Source of the DNA: Acanthaster planci
Lineage: Eukaryota > Echinodermata > Asteroidea > Valvatida > Acanthasteridae
Assembly (NCBI RefSeq): GCF_001949145.1
Contig: NW_019091484.1
Location: 234,642 to 298,641 of the forward strand
Direction of reading: 5' to 3'
Length of the DNA: 64,000 bases
Under the pieces are notes generated by a model. It did not search any database and was not told the origin of the DNA. It saw only the letters and a program-made list of their open reading frames with translations. Below, in pieces: positions 37,916-51,400 of the stretch. The position numbers were made by a program, and so were the translations under genes. Numbering within the stretch: the stretch's first letter is position 1; each line of letters starts with the position of its first letter.

Positions 37916-38459
37916 CATTTATGATTTTTGATGGGTAACATTGCCAAACCAAGTAGGGATTAAATGACCAAACTCACAGAAGTCCCAAGCAATTAATTTG
38001 GACTGAGTTTTGTTAACACAACTTGTGGATCAGACTGGGTGGTCTCCACACATCTACTTCTTTGAAGGAGGAGCCAAGAGGGGCGGTGAACGTGTAGCAA
38101 AGACAGGACGATGTAACCACGTACTTCCGATCCTGTTTGCAACTTTCCAGTGACGCACTTTACCATGCGTCTTCTCCCACCCATACAACACAACAAAAGC
38201 AAAGACAAATATTGCAAAAACTTACCCAGTTTTCAAATCAATTTCACTGAAATGTTACAGCTTCAATACCGTTCAGCAAAATTGCCTTCAATAAATAGCT
38301 GCAGATGAAGACAGCGGTACAACCATCTTCCCCTCAACTGCTTCCCAGCAGGTCAGTTCTCAACTTCAACAGCTTGAGTAGTAATACTGAGCTGGGTATA
38401 CGATACATGACCATTAGCATCACACATGTACAACCAAGAAGTGGACAGAGACTCGCATA

Positions 38460-38707
38460 TGGGTCATTCCAGAAATTAGGGGTCCACTTTTTTTCGTGTC
38501 CCTGTCACATCTGACATATAATTTGTTAAGTTCAAAACACGTTTTCTAATTTCCAAGAGTGATGAATTAATGCAATTTACCTGCCAAACAAATAGTAATA
38601 GTTTGAAATCAATTCCGGTGATATTTCCATGTCAAATGCCAAAGGTCAGATGTAACAGGGACACGAAAATGTCACACTTTCAGACCCCTAATTTCTGGAA
38701 TTACCCA
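38460..38707 (+). mobile_element. 248-bp MITE, copy 1
   Basis: Terminal inverted repeats TGGGTCATTCCAGAAATTAG (left) and CTAATTTCTGGAATTACCCA (right), flanked by TA on both sides (38458-38459, 38708-38709). It has the same length as copy 2 at 51402-51649 and is in the opposite orientation. It lies just past the stop of the TTD14-like gene, probably inside its 3' UTR. No open frame. Confidence 0.8.
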
Positions 38708-39319
38708 TACATATATATGTATGTATCATGGATGGGTGTCGGGGAACAAAGACAAGAGAATGCATTTAGAGAAAAGATGAAAATAATGCATAACTTGACT
38801 GAACACATACACGTTCCTGGTTCATCCAACAGTTTCAAACAAGCCAATTTTTTTTTTTACAACTGGATTGAACCAGCAGAGGAAACAATTTGATTTTCTA
38901 TGCATCTGTTGCAATTTGCCTATTACAGACTGTTTACACTTTAACAAGGTCTTTCTCTTAGTTTTTCTTTCAATTAACTTCATTTGCACGACGAACCACA
39001 TACGGTTAAGAGAATGTAGGAAGTACTTGTACATGTTGCAGCACAGTTGTTTTGCAATATTGCATGTATATGTGCAGAATTGCCGAGAAAAACTCTGTCA
39101 CACATGGCAGTTTTGAAACCTGTGAACTAGCGATTCTTTTGCCTCCTCCGTCATCTCACATCTTATTTTCCAAGAATTGTGATTACCGTCCGATTGGAAA
39201 ATAGTCTTTCTTGTATCTCTTTGTAACATTTTTTTGACAGACTGCAAATAAATCAAAGGACAATGAATGGTTCTCGCACAAACACCGCTAGAAAGATCCG
39301 AGTCGCGGTCTCACAAGTT

Positions 39320-39455
39320 TTAGATCTTGCACAGGTTGAACATGGAGTAGTCAGGATTGTCCGTGACCTCTTTGCTGATTTTCAGGAAATCTGGGAGAGG
39401 CAGGTCGTTCCCGGTCATGGTCGTGTAGGTCTCCAGAAGGATCAGCCCTTTGCAT
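39320..39455 (-). CDS. TTD14: TTD14-like exon 10 and stop
   Basis: Acceptor TTCTCTCAG. It encodes [20 protein letters not shown], then [20 protein letters not shown] and LCKI; TAA at 39320-39322. GLILLETYT and PDFL are family hallmarks near the C-terminus. Confidence 0.95.
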
Positions 39456-42400
39456 CTGAGAGAAATCAGAGATCATTGTCTCCGTTAAGGATACAGTTAT
39501 GGGTGAAAGTTTATGTATACTTTCTGTCTAAGTGCTCACTAACACTCGTTAAGACTATCTATTCCCAGAAACCATCTCTTTTTCATAGCCAATTATAGCT
39601 GATCATTAAGAACATGTTTTCTACATCTTTTCTGCTGTACTAACTGGCTAACACAAATAAAGTGGATGTAACACTACATATAACCGTGACCCCAACATGC
39701 CGTCAAAGTGTTCTTAGAAAGGGGGTAACCTCTCATGGACCTGGCTTAGTCCACACAAAGTTAGCAAATTCTGCATTGCGTACACCTCGTTTGCTCACAG
39801 GTCCATACTAGGTATGTCAGGATTGTACACACAAGCAAACATGCTGATATCGGCGGAAGTAACCTCGAGCTGTACTTAGCATTGAGCCTGGCCTGCGCTG
39901 TGGTACCTATCACTCAAAGGCAGGGTTCGGCAGAGTTACAAAAATATGGTAAGAAATGTCACACATTTTACAATGACTTGCAAGGGTCCAACTTTCCAAT
40001 GCCAACTTCGTAATGAACTGTGGCTGCGGTATCTTGCCATTTTAAAATGTAGGCTTTTCGGCTGAAAATTATCCGGTGCCGTGTCAGCTAGCAGCAACAT
40101 AATTACCATATCAAGTGGTTAAGCTAATTAGCGACGAGTATGCTCCTTGCTATGCTTGGCAAAGCATACAAATGAGCATGGTTCTTCACAGTCATTACAG
40201 GACAGACATTACCTGTCATTGCTGGGTTCTCTGAACATATCCATGTGAAAGTATTGGTTCTTCCACAGGAAACAGCGTCGTGTCTTGACAATCTGTGACC
40301 GTGTTGGATCACGCTGAGCAAGAAGGATCTGTTGAGAAAAGAACCAGGGGAAATGGAAATACAAAACAGATGTCCATGAACAAAAGGCAGGGTAGAAATG
40401 GGACTCCCCCCCCGTCCTTCAAGCTCACAATAAAAGTAAGATAAGTAATAAAAGTGACAAATAACACAAGTTCTCTCGTCTCTGGTCATAGTACTTTTAT
40501 GCTAAATTACAGATGTTTCAAACAGAAGAGATTAAAATTACAAGGCAGTATCCAAACCTCACAACAGAGGTCATTTTTTGATACGCTTAACAGAAAAGGT
40601 CAATATCAACATATCATACAACTCTCCTTTGACATCAGGACGCAGCAGTTTAAGTAAACCTCTGACATACACGTGAATCACATTTTCTTGGTAGCCCTAA
40701 CAGTCCTAAATTATCCAATTTCAATACGATTTTTACATTCCATAATTTTCGGAATAAAAGCCCTGGATTATACGTTGGTTCTTATGCTTAAAATGTCTCT
40801 GGGGCTTATACGCCAGGCGGCTTATACGGCAAACTTTGAAGGATAAAATCAGTCACAAAAGCCGAGCCTGGGCCAAGCATGCCACATGCAGGTAGCGCAG
40901 TCATGTTTTTTGTTGGTTGCTGTTTACATCTGGAAATTCAAACCTCAGAAAAAAAAATAAAAATTCAAGTTGTCCAGATTTCAGGTTACATTATTAATGG
41001 AATTCCCCGAGTCATGGAGTCAAGAAACACACACCTACATGAAATGTGTACATGTACGTAATCTTAAACTTAACTTGTCCGGTGGCAAAATTGTTTGATT
41101 ATTTTGCCACTTTTTATTCAATCTCATGGTGTATTTTTTGCAGACGAATAATCGTTTTTCATACAAAGATTGTTTTATTGTTGTAACCTAAAGATTTCTT
41201 TCCATCGTTAAATAAAAATCAACCGCTTCAGTGGTGTACCTTTGTGTGGCAGATCTTTCGTCTTTTCGCCGATCATGTTTAGCATGACGTGCCACAGAAT
41301 TTCAGGGTTTTTTCACTTGGGTTTTCTGATGACAACACCTTCCAAGGTCAGTTGTCGAGTGGTTATTGGAAAGAGGCAGCAATTGGATTGTCCACGAATG
41401 GGTCTGCAATAGCAGTCAAGCTAGCCTGAAAACAGGATTTGCTCAATCGCAGTGGTGCGTGTGTGCCATGTCACATGCAGTGTAGCATGCATGTAACACA
41501 AGTGGTTCCAATATGATGAGTTGAACAAAGGTCTCGTAGCGGACTTTTAATTATCTTTGAAGTGACTTGGTGGTGTTTGTTGGATCGGCGTCACAAAAAC
41601 CTAGAGATAATCTGATGTAGTGTTGTGGATAGTTAGAGGTATTTCTTTTATATAAAAGCCTATTCTTTTGGCCAGAAACAGTCCACCTATGAGAAAAAAC
41701 GATCTTTCCGCTTAACTGAATACGAGTTACCAAGATTTTATTGTATAACCCCGACTGCGTAACTTTTGCTGGCCGCTGGGAAAAAAAGGCAAGAGCTGAT
41801 ACGCGGCCCATGCAGGACCACCATCCAGCCAGCAAAAAGTACTAAATTTGAGGACTTCAAATTCACGTTTTATGGTGACACTCATTCATGTTTTGCTTAC
41901 TTTTATTAGGATTGCACGTGTAATGGAACCACTGACGTATCGTACATGCTGTATTGGCGCTTCAGTACGCAGCACGATGACCTTCGTGGTTTGATTGTCA
42001 GCACCGCGGTGCAGTTCATATACCAGTGTGGCTTATACGATGACTTTAAATCTTAATTTGCCGATTCTTGCGTGCTGCAGCTTATACACCAGGCGGCTTA
42101 TATTCTGAAAATTACGGTACACCCGAGGGGGTTATGGTCAAGTTTCTTCATATGTCAACAATGCTAAGTTTATGTAAGAGGCTCTAAATGTATTTGTGCT
42201 GGCACAGTGGCATGTCCAAAGAATGTGAAGGAACGTGATGGTTGGGTTGGGAGAACAATTCTAAGCAAGATGTTCAGAAGGGGCCTCTTCAACTGAGAAT
42301 GTGCGGCTGCGTATTTCACCGCGAGTCGCCCCTGCTGGTCCTAAACCAAAAAAGTCCACTTTTGTCGAGAGAATTTACTGATGTTGATGTCACAGCCTTA

Positions 42401-45400
42401 CATTGTACTGTCTGGAGGTTACCGGTGTTCGAAGTGTAATAGCTTGCTGGGTGATTTCTGGACGGCAAACTGTGTGCATGTACGTGTAGATACCTGGACA
42501 GGAAACACATAAGACAGGTGAAATATTCATAATTATTTTGACAGACACGACAAACAATATGTCATGTAACAATGTAACATAAATGTAATGTCTGCTGAGG
42601 CAAAATGGTTTTTAAGACTTGAGATATTGTTTCCAAGCGTGACGTTTTAAGGCACGGTAATATTGATGTGGTAGTGGAGAAGTCCTTGTGGACACACAGC
42701 ATACTCGACTTCACCTTTGGTGCTATGAGTACCTCGGGCATTAGCACATCACATCCCTCATCACAGGGCTCAATAATTGTTAAATGATGCCATTAAATCT
42801 CAGGGCTGTGTCACTATAATTCATGTGATCAAAAAATAAACAAAAAATGCCCAAACACAATTCATAATTATGTACCATTCTGGCCTCGTTTCCGTAATCT
42901 GGCCCTTGTCCCATCACTGGACGTGGTCAAGTAGTCGTGCTTGACTTCAAAGTCTTCAAATGGCGGGAACATTTTCTCATCCAGATGTTCAGCGACGAGG
43001 AATTTCCGCTTGATGCTGTTCTTGGCCAGACGGTCCCCAATGTCAAGGCCCATGCGATCTGCGATGGTCTACCCACACACACCAAAGAAAACAAAAAGGC
43101 TTCAAAGTCTGTGCTAGACAGTCAGTGGGTTCTGCATGCATGAATGTGGTGCTCTGTTCCCTAGCAACAACATCCACTGGGGCTGACAAAATGTGTGTAT
43201 GCATGAGGGTAAGATTAGGACAGGGATGAAGAATTCCGCTAACTGTTCAGCACAGGGGTTGTCATAGTGACAACAATCAATTCTCCGTTTCTCGGTGTGT
43301 GCAAAGTTCACATTCACTCATGAGAGGAGATCTTCATCACTATTCCGAAAAAAAATCTGCCACCTAAAAGACAACTTGAAACTTACAGAGATCATGCGCT
43401 TGATCTTGCCCTCGAAGTCGGTGGAATTGTCAATGATGTCAAAGTAGGGATGGCCCACCCAGGCCTGCTTGGTCATATTGTCGACTTTGACAGCATAACT
43501 ACAGCTCTCTGTTCGTGTGGTGTTACCTTGGGAACCAGTGTAAAACTCCTCTGCTCCATTGGCAGCCGATTGCTGAGGAATCGAGGTTAACGCAAATTGA
43601 AACTTTCTGGTTTATATTTCTTCCATTGTTTGCTGATGATATTAATTTGGCCAAAAACTTAGATTTTCGATAAAGCTGTAAGACCAACTTGGTGACATTT
43701 CATACAATCAAATGTCACAAATACTGACTTAATAGAGTCATTCGAACAGCATCTGTGAGCTGTTTCTTACTGCAATCTCATCTTTTCAACTGTGAGGGAT
43801 GCATCCACTAAATGACATTTGCTACCAAAGTAGGCTATGTACAGCAGCCAAGTTCATTAATTCAACACACTGCCTGCCTCTACAGACTTTTTGGACTTTG
43901 TGCGTACAAAAAAACGGGGGATTAATGTGTTTGGATGTTGGCTCGGGGAGATTCAAGGCACACTAGATATTTTGTCCAATAAGTCGCAGCATACATACAG
44001 ATAGCAAGAACACCAGTGGCTGTGTTTCAGCAAATAACAGAAATAAAAAAATGATACAGATAGTCACATTTTTAAACCAATGAAAGTGCAGGATCTACAA
44101 ACGCGACATAACGGCAATTACTACACAGGATCAGCACTTCTTTTTCAACTGTCTCTACATCACATATAGTGGAAAACAAGCATCCAATGCTACAGCGAGT
44201 AACTTGTCTCAATAGCTTTCATTTGTTCATCCTTTTTTCCGAGCAGTTTTTCATGCCAGATGCTAGTATTACTTGGTGAGTTGCATGCAGTAGGACTAAC
44301 TATTCAGCTAAATATGTATCTGTACACTGGCTTTAAAATACGAAATTGCGATCTGCCCCAAGTGGGAAAAAAAGATGCCGTTTTCAAATGAAAATGACAC
44401 TCCTTTGGTAAACTCACCACACAGGAGCGCAACTTTATATCTGTTTGAAAGTGAAGCATGCCGAGTACCGGTATGTGCAATGAATTTATTCTGGAATGTA
44501 TGGTCTTCACATGCACGCCAAACACGTGCAAGAACCCGGTCAGAAAACTTTTGCCAGTGAGGGTTCATTTCAACTCAGGGCGAATTGCAGGTTTTTAAGG
44601 CAGAATTTTTGTAGTCTTTTCTTGTGGTTCAAATGGGAATCTTACTACTTGTTACTAGGGCACATGACTCCAAGCTCAAATCTTTACAATGTTGATACAA
44701 GGTCTGGGACTTTAACAAGTCTGGGCTTTTGTGTTTAAGATGAGCTACGTACCATGTGAATAACCTGATCGTATCGTTTGTCACGAAGGGCGACGTTATC
44801 GAAACCATACTCCTCCCTCATCTTGTCCCACTCGCCTTCAGCTAGATCTAAACAACAGTAAAATACTCCACAATACGTTCAGGGAACTTTGCCAGTCAAA
44901 GGCTTGCAAATAATTCTGTTTAAGTTAAGCGTTGTTTGATACTTTTCATGGCAGAGAAATATTACTGAGAGGTGTACCACAGCTACACTGTGGAGGCAAT
45001 CTCTTTCAAGAAGAAATGCTGATGAGAACAGCTGGTGATGAGTAAAAGTCTTGACATAGGAACAATGATCCATCTGTTAGTCTTCAGGAAACTACTCTTG
45101 AGGTTGTTGGTACTTTGAATAATTTTAAGAGGATAGTTATAAGTTGGTTCAGGTTGATATTTTTATATCAATTACACTCATAAGCTTCCAACTCTTCTTT
45201 TTCAGTGTACAACATTTTAGTTGGAATCTTGTGGGTGAGAAAAATTTATCTCAGAGTCTTCCAAATGCATTGTTTGTATGGCAAACACAATGAAGGACGA
45301 AGGGTTTATTGCTCCTTTCTGGGTAGGAATTTTTCCAAGTTTTTTAAGGCAATTTTCCCCTAAATAAGGGGAGTGTGCCACAGTACAAACTACTGCTTAC

Positions 45401-48400
45401 GACCAAAGAATGAGCTAGCTCAGTATTTCAGAAAGGCAAGGTCATTCAATAATATAGTACCTGTCGTCATGCCAGCTTAGATATATTCAGTGTGTGTGAG
45501 TACATTTACATACAGGTAGAAGGCTGTGCAGACAGGGTCTTCACCCTACATACCCATGCTGATGTTCTCAAGTGACCTACAAAACACTTCAGTTTAAGCA
45601 GGTGTTGTTGAAAATCATACTGGCTCCTGAAAGTTGCTAGAAGGAATTGAAAGTGCCGCAGCTAGAAATGGGCATACTGTACTCACAGGCTGAGGGGTCC
45701 ATGGCACCCCGGTCACAGATGACCAGGCATTTCCTAGGGCAAGTCTCAGCTAGCTGGAAGAATGTCTCCTCAGCCTGCAGTAGAGTCTTCAAGAGGTTGG
45801 CCTGGAATTTGTAGGCTGTGCAGAAGGAAAATGGCAAGGTTTGGAGCCTGTGTGCTGAAATTTAGGTCTGGACTCAATTATTGATTTGATTGGGGTTCCA
45901 AATCAATTTTGAGCCTCCAAGCATGCATACAAACTCCACAGGAATCCCTTGAATGTGAGGCCATGGACGACATCACACAGCACAACATACAGAATTTGCT
46001 GGAACATGTTTAAACAACCTCTGTGCTTCAGCACGCTACCCCTTCGCATTTAGACCAGTGTTGCATTCAAGTCCCTCCACAAGCCCAGTCACCAGTCTCA
46101 TCAAAAGACCAGCCCCAGGCATGAGGGTGAACAATGACAATAGAATGCTTTGTCACAGCTTATTTGTGAATTGATTTAAGACTGAATGACTTGTGACAGG
46201 CTTGTGATGGATTTACAGAGACTTGCAGGGACCTGTGATGGACTCAAATACAACACTGATTTAGACATTATCCAGCATTAACAGGAGACCATGCCAACTT
46301 GTCACATGCACTGATGTGTGCAAGCCAACAAATTCCATTTAAATGGATCTTGCTGTTATTGTCCATCAATATTGAATTCCACACGTGTGTTATATTTTCC
46401 GTTTTCTAGCCATTGTTGACAGAAAAATACTAACACAGTGTTCTCCACGAGGGGTTTTAGCAGGGCGGGCCACCCTGTCTAAATGTAGACTGCCCCGCTA
46501 AAATTATGCCACCCCGCCAAAATTCTCACCACTTTGCTATTTTTTCTGTTGGATTTTCCCTGTTCTCCACCATCTTCACAGTTTATCTATATGCAAAGAA
46601 GTTTACTGCACTTTATGGAACAAACATGATGAATTTGCCATCATTATTCAGCACAACCAGCATTATTCACATCTTTTATGATTAAAGCCAGACGCAGTAT
46701 ACATGTAGTATTTAAGCAGAAATTCTGGGCTGTTTCTAATCTCCCGGTCATAGCATTTTCATTTAGTCACGTCAAGAACCAATACCTCGAATGTGCCCTT
46801 TTTTTTGGGGGGGGGGAGAAATACAGCCAATTTCCGGCATTTAGTTTTAGAAAAGTGAAATGTAAGTTTCTTGTACAAAATTCTGTTTTCAGAAAATGTC
46901 TAGAAAAGAAATTTTCTGCCAGCTTTCTGCCAGATTTCCGTCTCAGAGTTTGAAATTTTCGAAAGGTTTGTCAAAAATCACAAGAGCCACAATAAAGGAT
47001 AAAAAAATATCGGGTGATAAGTCATTCTGTGCATGTGATTCCAAATACTTGTTTCTTACGTAACAGTCCTATGAACTTTTGCATGTAATGTACATGTATG
47101 TTTAATCAAAATGACTTTCAGAGTTTATTTTTCTTTATACGGTGCATTGGCCAAAAACTAAATGCATATTTTTTCCTAGATTACACCATAAGTGCACACA
47201 GTTATGTTGTAAACTCAACTACACGTATGTAACAGAAATGTACATGTATGAGAAGTAATGGGTTTGTCAACTGTGTAGCGTGGGGGATAGTCGCTGCTTG
47301 TTTGCAGTACAGCTGAAAAACTCGAATCAAAATTTACCTAAGTTTCACTTTTTAATTCACTGAAATTATTATTTATAAACTAATTTTCTCAAAATCAAGA
47401 AATTCTTAATTAGAAAATCAGCTTGCTATAATGGCTCTGGTTGACTTTTTATATAAGAAAAAAAATTGTCATTTTTGGGAATTGGTTAAACTGATTCACA
47501 ACTAGAAAAAGTGTTGTCACTTTTGACAATCCCGTAAGCCTAAATTAAAAGCTTGAATTTTGAAAGTAATTTTGCAGTTTTTCCAATACACAAGGTGGAC
47601 TACTGACCATTTTTCACCACAATTATAGGATTCTGTCGCTGGAATCCACCCACAGTTATTTTTGAGATGTGGAATTAAGGAAGCGACAGTACATCATCCA
47701 CTCATGCTGTGCCCACATACGTACATGTAACCCCCGAACCATCAGCTCGATGGTGAGTTCCCATCAGTAAAAAACAGAAAATGCCCCAGAAAAAAAAAAT
47801 CAACTTTTGATGACTTCCCGATAACAATCAAATTTGATTCAAGGAGTCAAAAGAAAGTGCCCAGAAAATACCTCTGATCGCACCTCAGAGCATCTAGAAT
47901 CCAAAATTTCCCAGGGTCATTGAGTGGGCCAAGGACCCTACGCCATAATGGCTTTGTGCTCTGCACTCGCATTGTGTGCCGCCCTGCTATAATTTTAGGC
48001 TGTGGAGAACACTGTAACACATTTCTGTTTCCTAATCTTAAAAAAAAAAAAATCAAACAACATTCTGGGTCTACATGGTATGATATAACGGTCTTTCTGA
48101 TGTATTTGGAAAATGAGGTGTTTTGAACTTATCAAAGGAAATTCTAGTTCAAAATGTCTCTCATTTCTCTTAATCTCTCCAAAACATTTCCATCCCATGT
48201 CACACTAATCTGACTCATGGTATGGCTGCCAGGTTATCACCTGAAACTGTGCACATGTCCAGAGTAATGAGATCTCACGTTGTAGCCTGGGTGACATACT
48301 GTACAAGGAATCTTTGCTTTCAAGTACATTTATGACCCTAGACTACACAGCCAAATGAGTCCTATTTCAACCTCCGGCTATAAACCATTGGAGCCTTGTT

Positions 48401-51400
48401 AGGTTCCAGGTTATGCCAACCTTATTCTTCTTATGTGCACCAACAAAATACTCTAAAATATCAAGTCTACCCTCTATAAAACCATAAAAACTTACCTTCA
48501 TCATCACTCAATTCTGCACATTTTATTCCTCCACTGCAAAACAAACAGGTCGAAAAACGGATAAGTTGCTGTGTGTTTACATTAATTACTCAGCATTCAT
48601 CACCTGTGTGGGCTATCAATCAACCTCTGACAATTCCATGGAGGGAATTAATACCCAGCTTACAACATGGCATATTCCCAGGGCTTGCAACAACGAACGA
48701 GAGCGATAGACCTGGAAGCACATGTCAGAGATGGACTCGGGTCCTACATGCACAATGGAATCATCACCAGTGCAATAACAGACCATTCACGTTCTCTTTT
48801 CAGTTTTGTTTCTTACCAGAAAAGAGATCACGGGCCATGAAATGATTTCATTCCCAAGTCAGGACAGGACATACATGTAGAAAAGCTTGAAGTGCTTAAA
48901 AAAAAAAGCTCAGTTGGTATAGAGCACGGGTACGGTGTTCCGGAGGTCACAGGTTCAAATCCCACTCCAGTCAATTTTCTTTGTTCATCTTTACAATCAT
49001 TTAAAAGCACCTAGTTTCCCTATATAGTTTGTTTCATGATTTTAAAAAATACTTAAGTTTCTACTTATACTTTATTTGTTTTTTCTTGAGTGAAAACTTG
49101 CCTGACTGTGTGAGAATACCAAGAAATGTGTATCAAATACGGGTAGGACGTTTACACATTTAAATGAAAAGGTTCCAAATCCATTGACAGATTTTCCAAA
49201 AGGTTTAAATGGAACCGCTCCTTTTAGAGGTTTTAGGTTTCAATTGACAAAATCTGGCGTTCATTTTTATTGTGAATGATGTCTGTAAACTGAAATCTGA
49301 TTTTCAGAACACTTCACTGCTCGGTCATATCAAAGGAATACATGTACCATGAATTCATCACTGGAACTTTGTGTCAACTATTTACACATGTGTATGTACA
49401 TTGTATGAAGTACATGTATATAATTATGCATACACGAAATACCAAGGTAGGGAGCTCGAAAAGCCATGCACTTGTGAATTCAGTTGAGTGTTTATGGAGC
49501 TTCTAAAAATTGAAAACAGCCTTCTCTGGTCCTTGTGTTAGTCCTCAGAGTGTCTGTTTACTTCTTAAAATCATTCTGCATATTCGCATTTACCTGAAAT
49601 TGTTTCATTTTAAATCCACTTCATGGAAGTGCACTCAAGGACCGAACGCCGCTACAACATTTAAACAAAATCCCCTTTTTTCCTACTGACGACTATTAAC
49701 TCAAGTGTTTCATTTTGTATCTTCTTCTTTCTGATGGAATTCTTCTCATTGATTCCTTAGCTCACTGATCACCTCTTGTCAGAGTTCCCTCCAGATTTGA
49801 AATCTCATTATTTGATATAAATAAAAATTCCTAATCCCTAAAAATTGCAGATCGTTTGTGAGATTGAGTTTCATACATGTTACAGCATGCGACACATCAC
49901 TGAAGCCCTTAGCATTAGCATATACACCGCTGTGGGGTTTTTAGGTGTACTATTGGGGCCACTTATCCATGAAATGGTTACCGAGTAAAAAGAAAACAAA
50001 ACGAGAAATGTGCAACATTATTACATGTCCCTTTGGCCTTTCAGTTCTTTTCATTAACATAAAACACCCATTGCTGAATTCAAAGCCTCATTGGGGCGAC
50101 CTTGATCTGACATACAACCTCGTATCCTGATTGATGTACATGTATGAATCATTAACGGAAACAAAGTGATCAACTAGAAAAATACCCACATTAAGGAATG
50201 CATATTATGTTATTTCTAATCATTCTGCTGGCAGTGTTATTGTTCAAGCATGCTCTTTCCATTTCAGTTTATATACTAGAATATTTGTTAATGTAACACA
50301 CTAATCCAAAGACTGAACACGTCTGACATAATTTTTATCACCCCTAAATCTTTTATCCAGCCAACAATTAACTTTGTTGAATTCCTTTTTAAAGTGATCT
50401 TACACATACATGTAATGTCTCAACACCATTTGGTGTTGAGCAACTGATTGATAGAACAGTACAGTTGTTCTGGGTCATCAATTCTGGATCTGCCCGGTAC
50501 TCCGCACACTGTGCGATAAGGAATAAATAAATTATGCTAGGTACTATTGCAATAACTACAGCATTGATCAGCACAGAAGCGGTGTAATTAGATGCCCACA
50601 TGCACCGTGTGATTGAGGGAAAATAAACAGTGTTTGAAATGCCAGGAAGGTTAGGTTAGAGTGGTTGTATAAATGTGCTTGAGCCTTGATGAAAACAGAC
50701 CTTTTTCTCCACTTGAACAAAAAGCAGCAAACCTCATAAAAATTCAAGTGCCCACCAAAATAGCTTACAAAGACAGATATCACAAGCAACTCCACATAAA
50801 AAAAATGATAAGCAATAACAAATGTTTATTACCTTCGATGAGTAAACAAGCCCTAGAAACAAACATGTCAAGTTTGGGTCCTTTGACACAAAGAGCAGTA
50901 AAGGATATTCTGAATCCCCACAGTAAAATAATATCGAATGAAATGGTTTATACCCAGCAAGAAATGAGACCGAGGGGTACCCCCCCAACATGTCCAATCC
51001 CTATACACATTCCAGACTATTGTTACTTAACACATCCCCCCAAGATGTCTGAAAGGAATTCCCCAGCTTCCTGCGAGGCAATGACCAACACAAAGCAAGG
51101 GGGGTTCTCTCCGTCTCATACCTTGCTGCATATGAAATGGTTTCCTGTGGTACTGTTCCCACTGGGAGCAGACAAACTGTGCAGTAAGGTGACTAACTGC
51201 TTTGCCTAGAAAGCTGAGAGCCCTTTCAAAGATGTGGCATTGCAACTGGGGGACTGAGGACTTAACTGTTTCATTACATAACATCCCAGTCTGACTGGCA
51301 TGGTTGAGCAGTTCCTTGTTGTGGGAGGCCCATTATTATTGTGACAAGTCATTTACATATACAAGTGAATACCAAACAGGTTTCCACCTTGAGTATGGAT

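Larger units (their letters stand above)
45816..48495 (-). other. TTD14-like intron 3 (2.7 kb)
   Basis: Contains the hAT MITE 46056-46258 and most of its length is the non-autonomous element 46436-48014. Confidence 0.75.

Noticed and set aside
50673-51209. Plus-strand open frame of 178 codons in intron 2 of the TTD14-like gene
   Set aside because: No family resemblance, no splice or promoter context, amino-acid make-up like translated intron.
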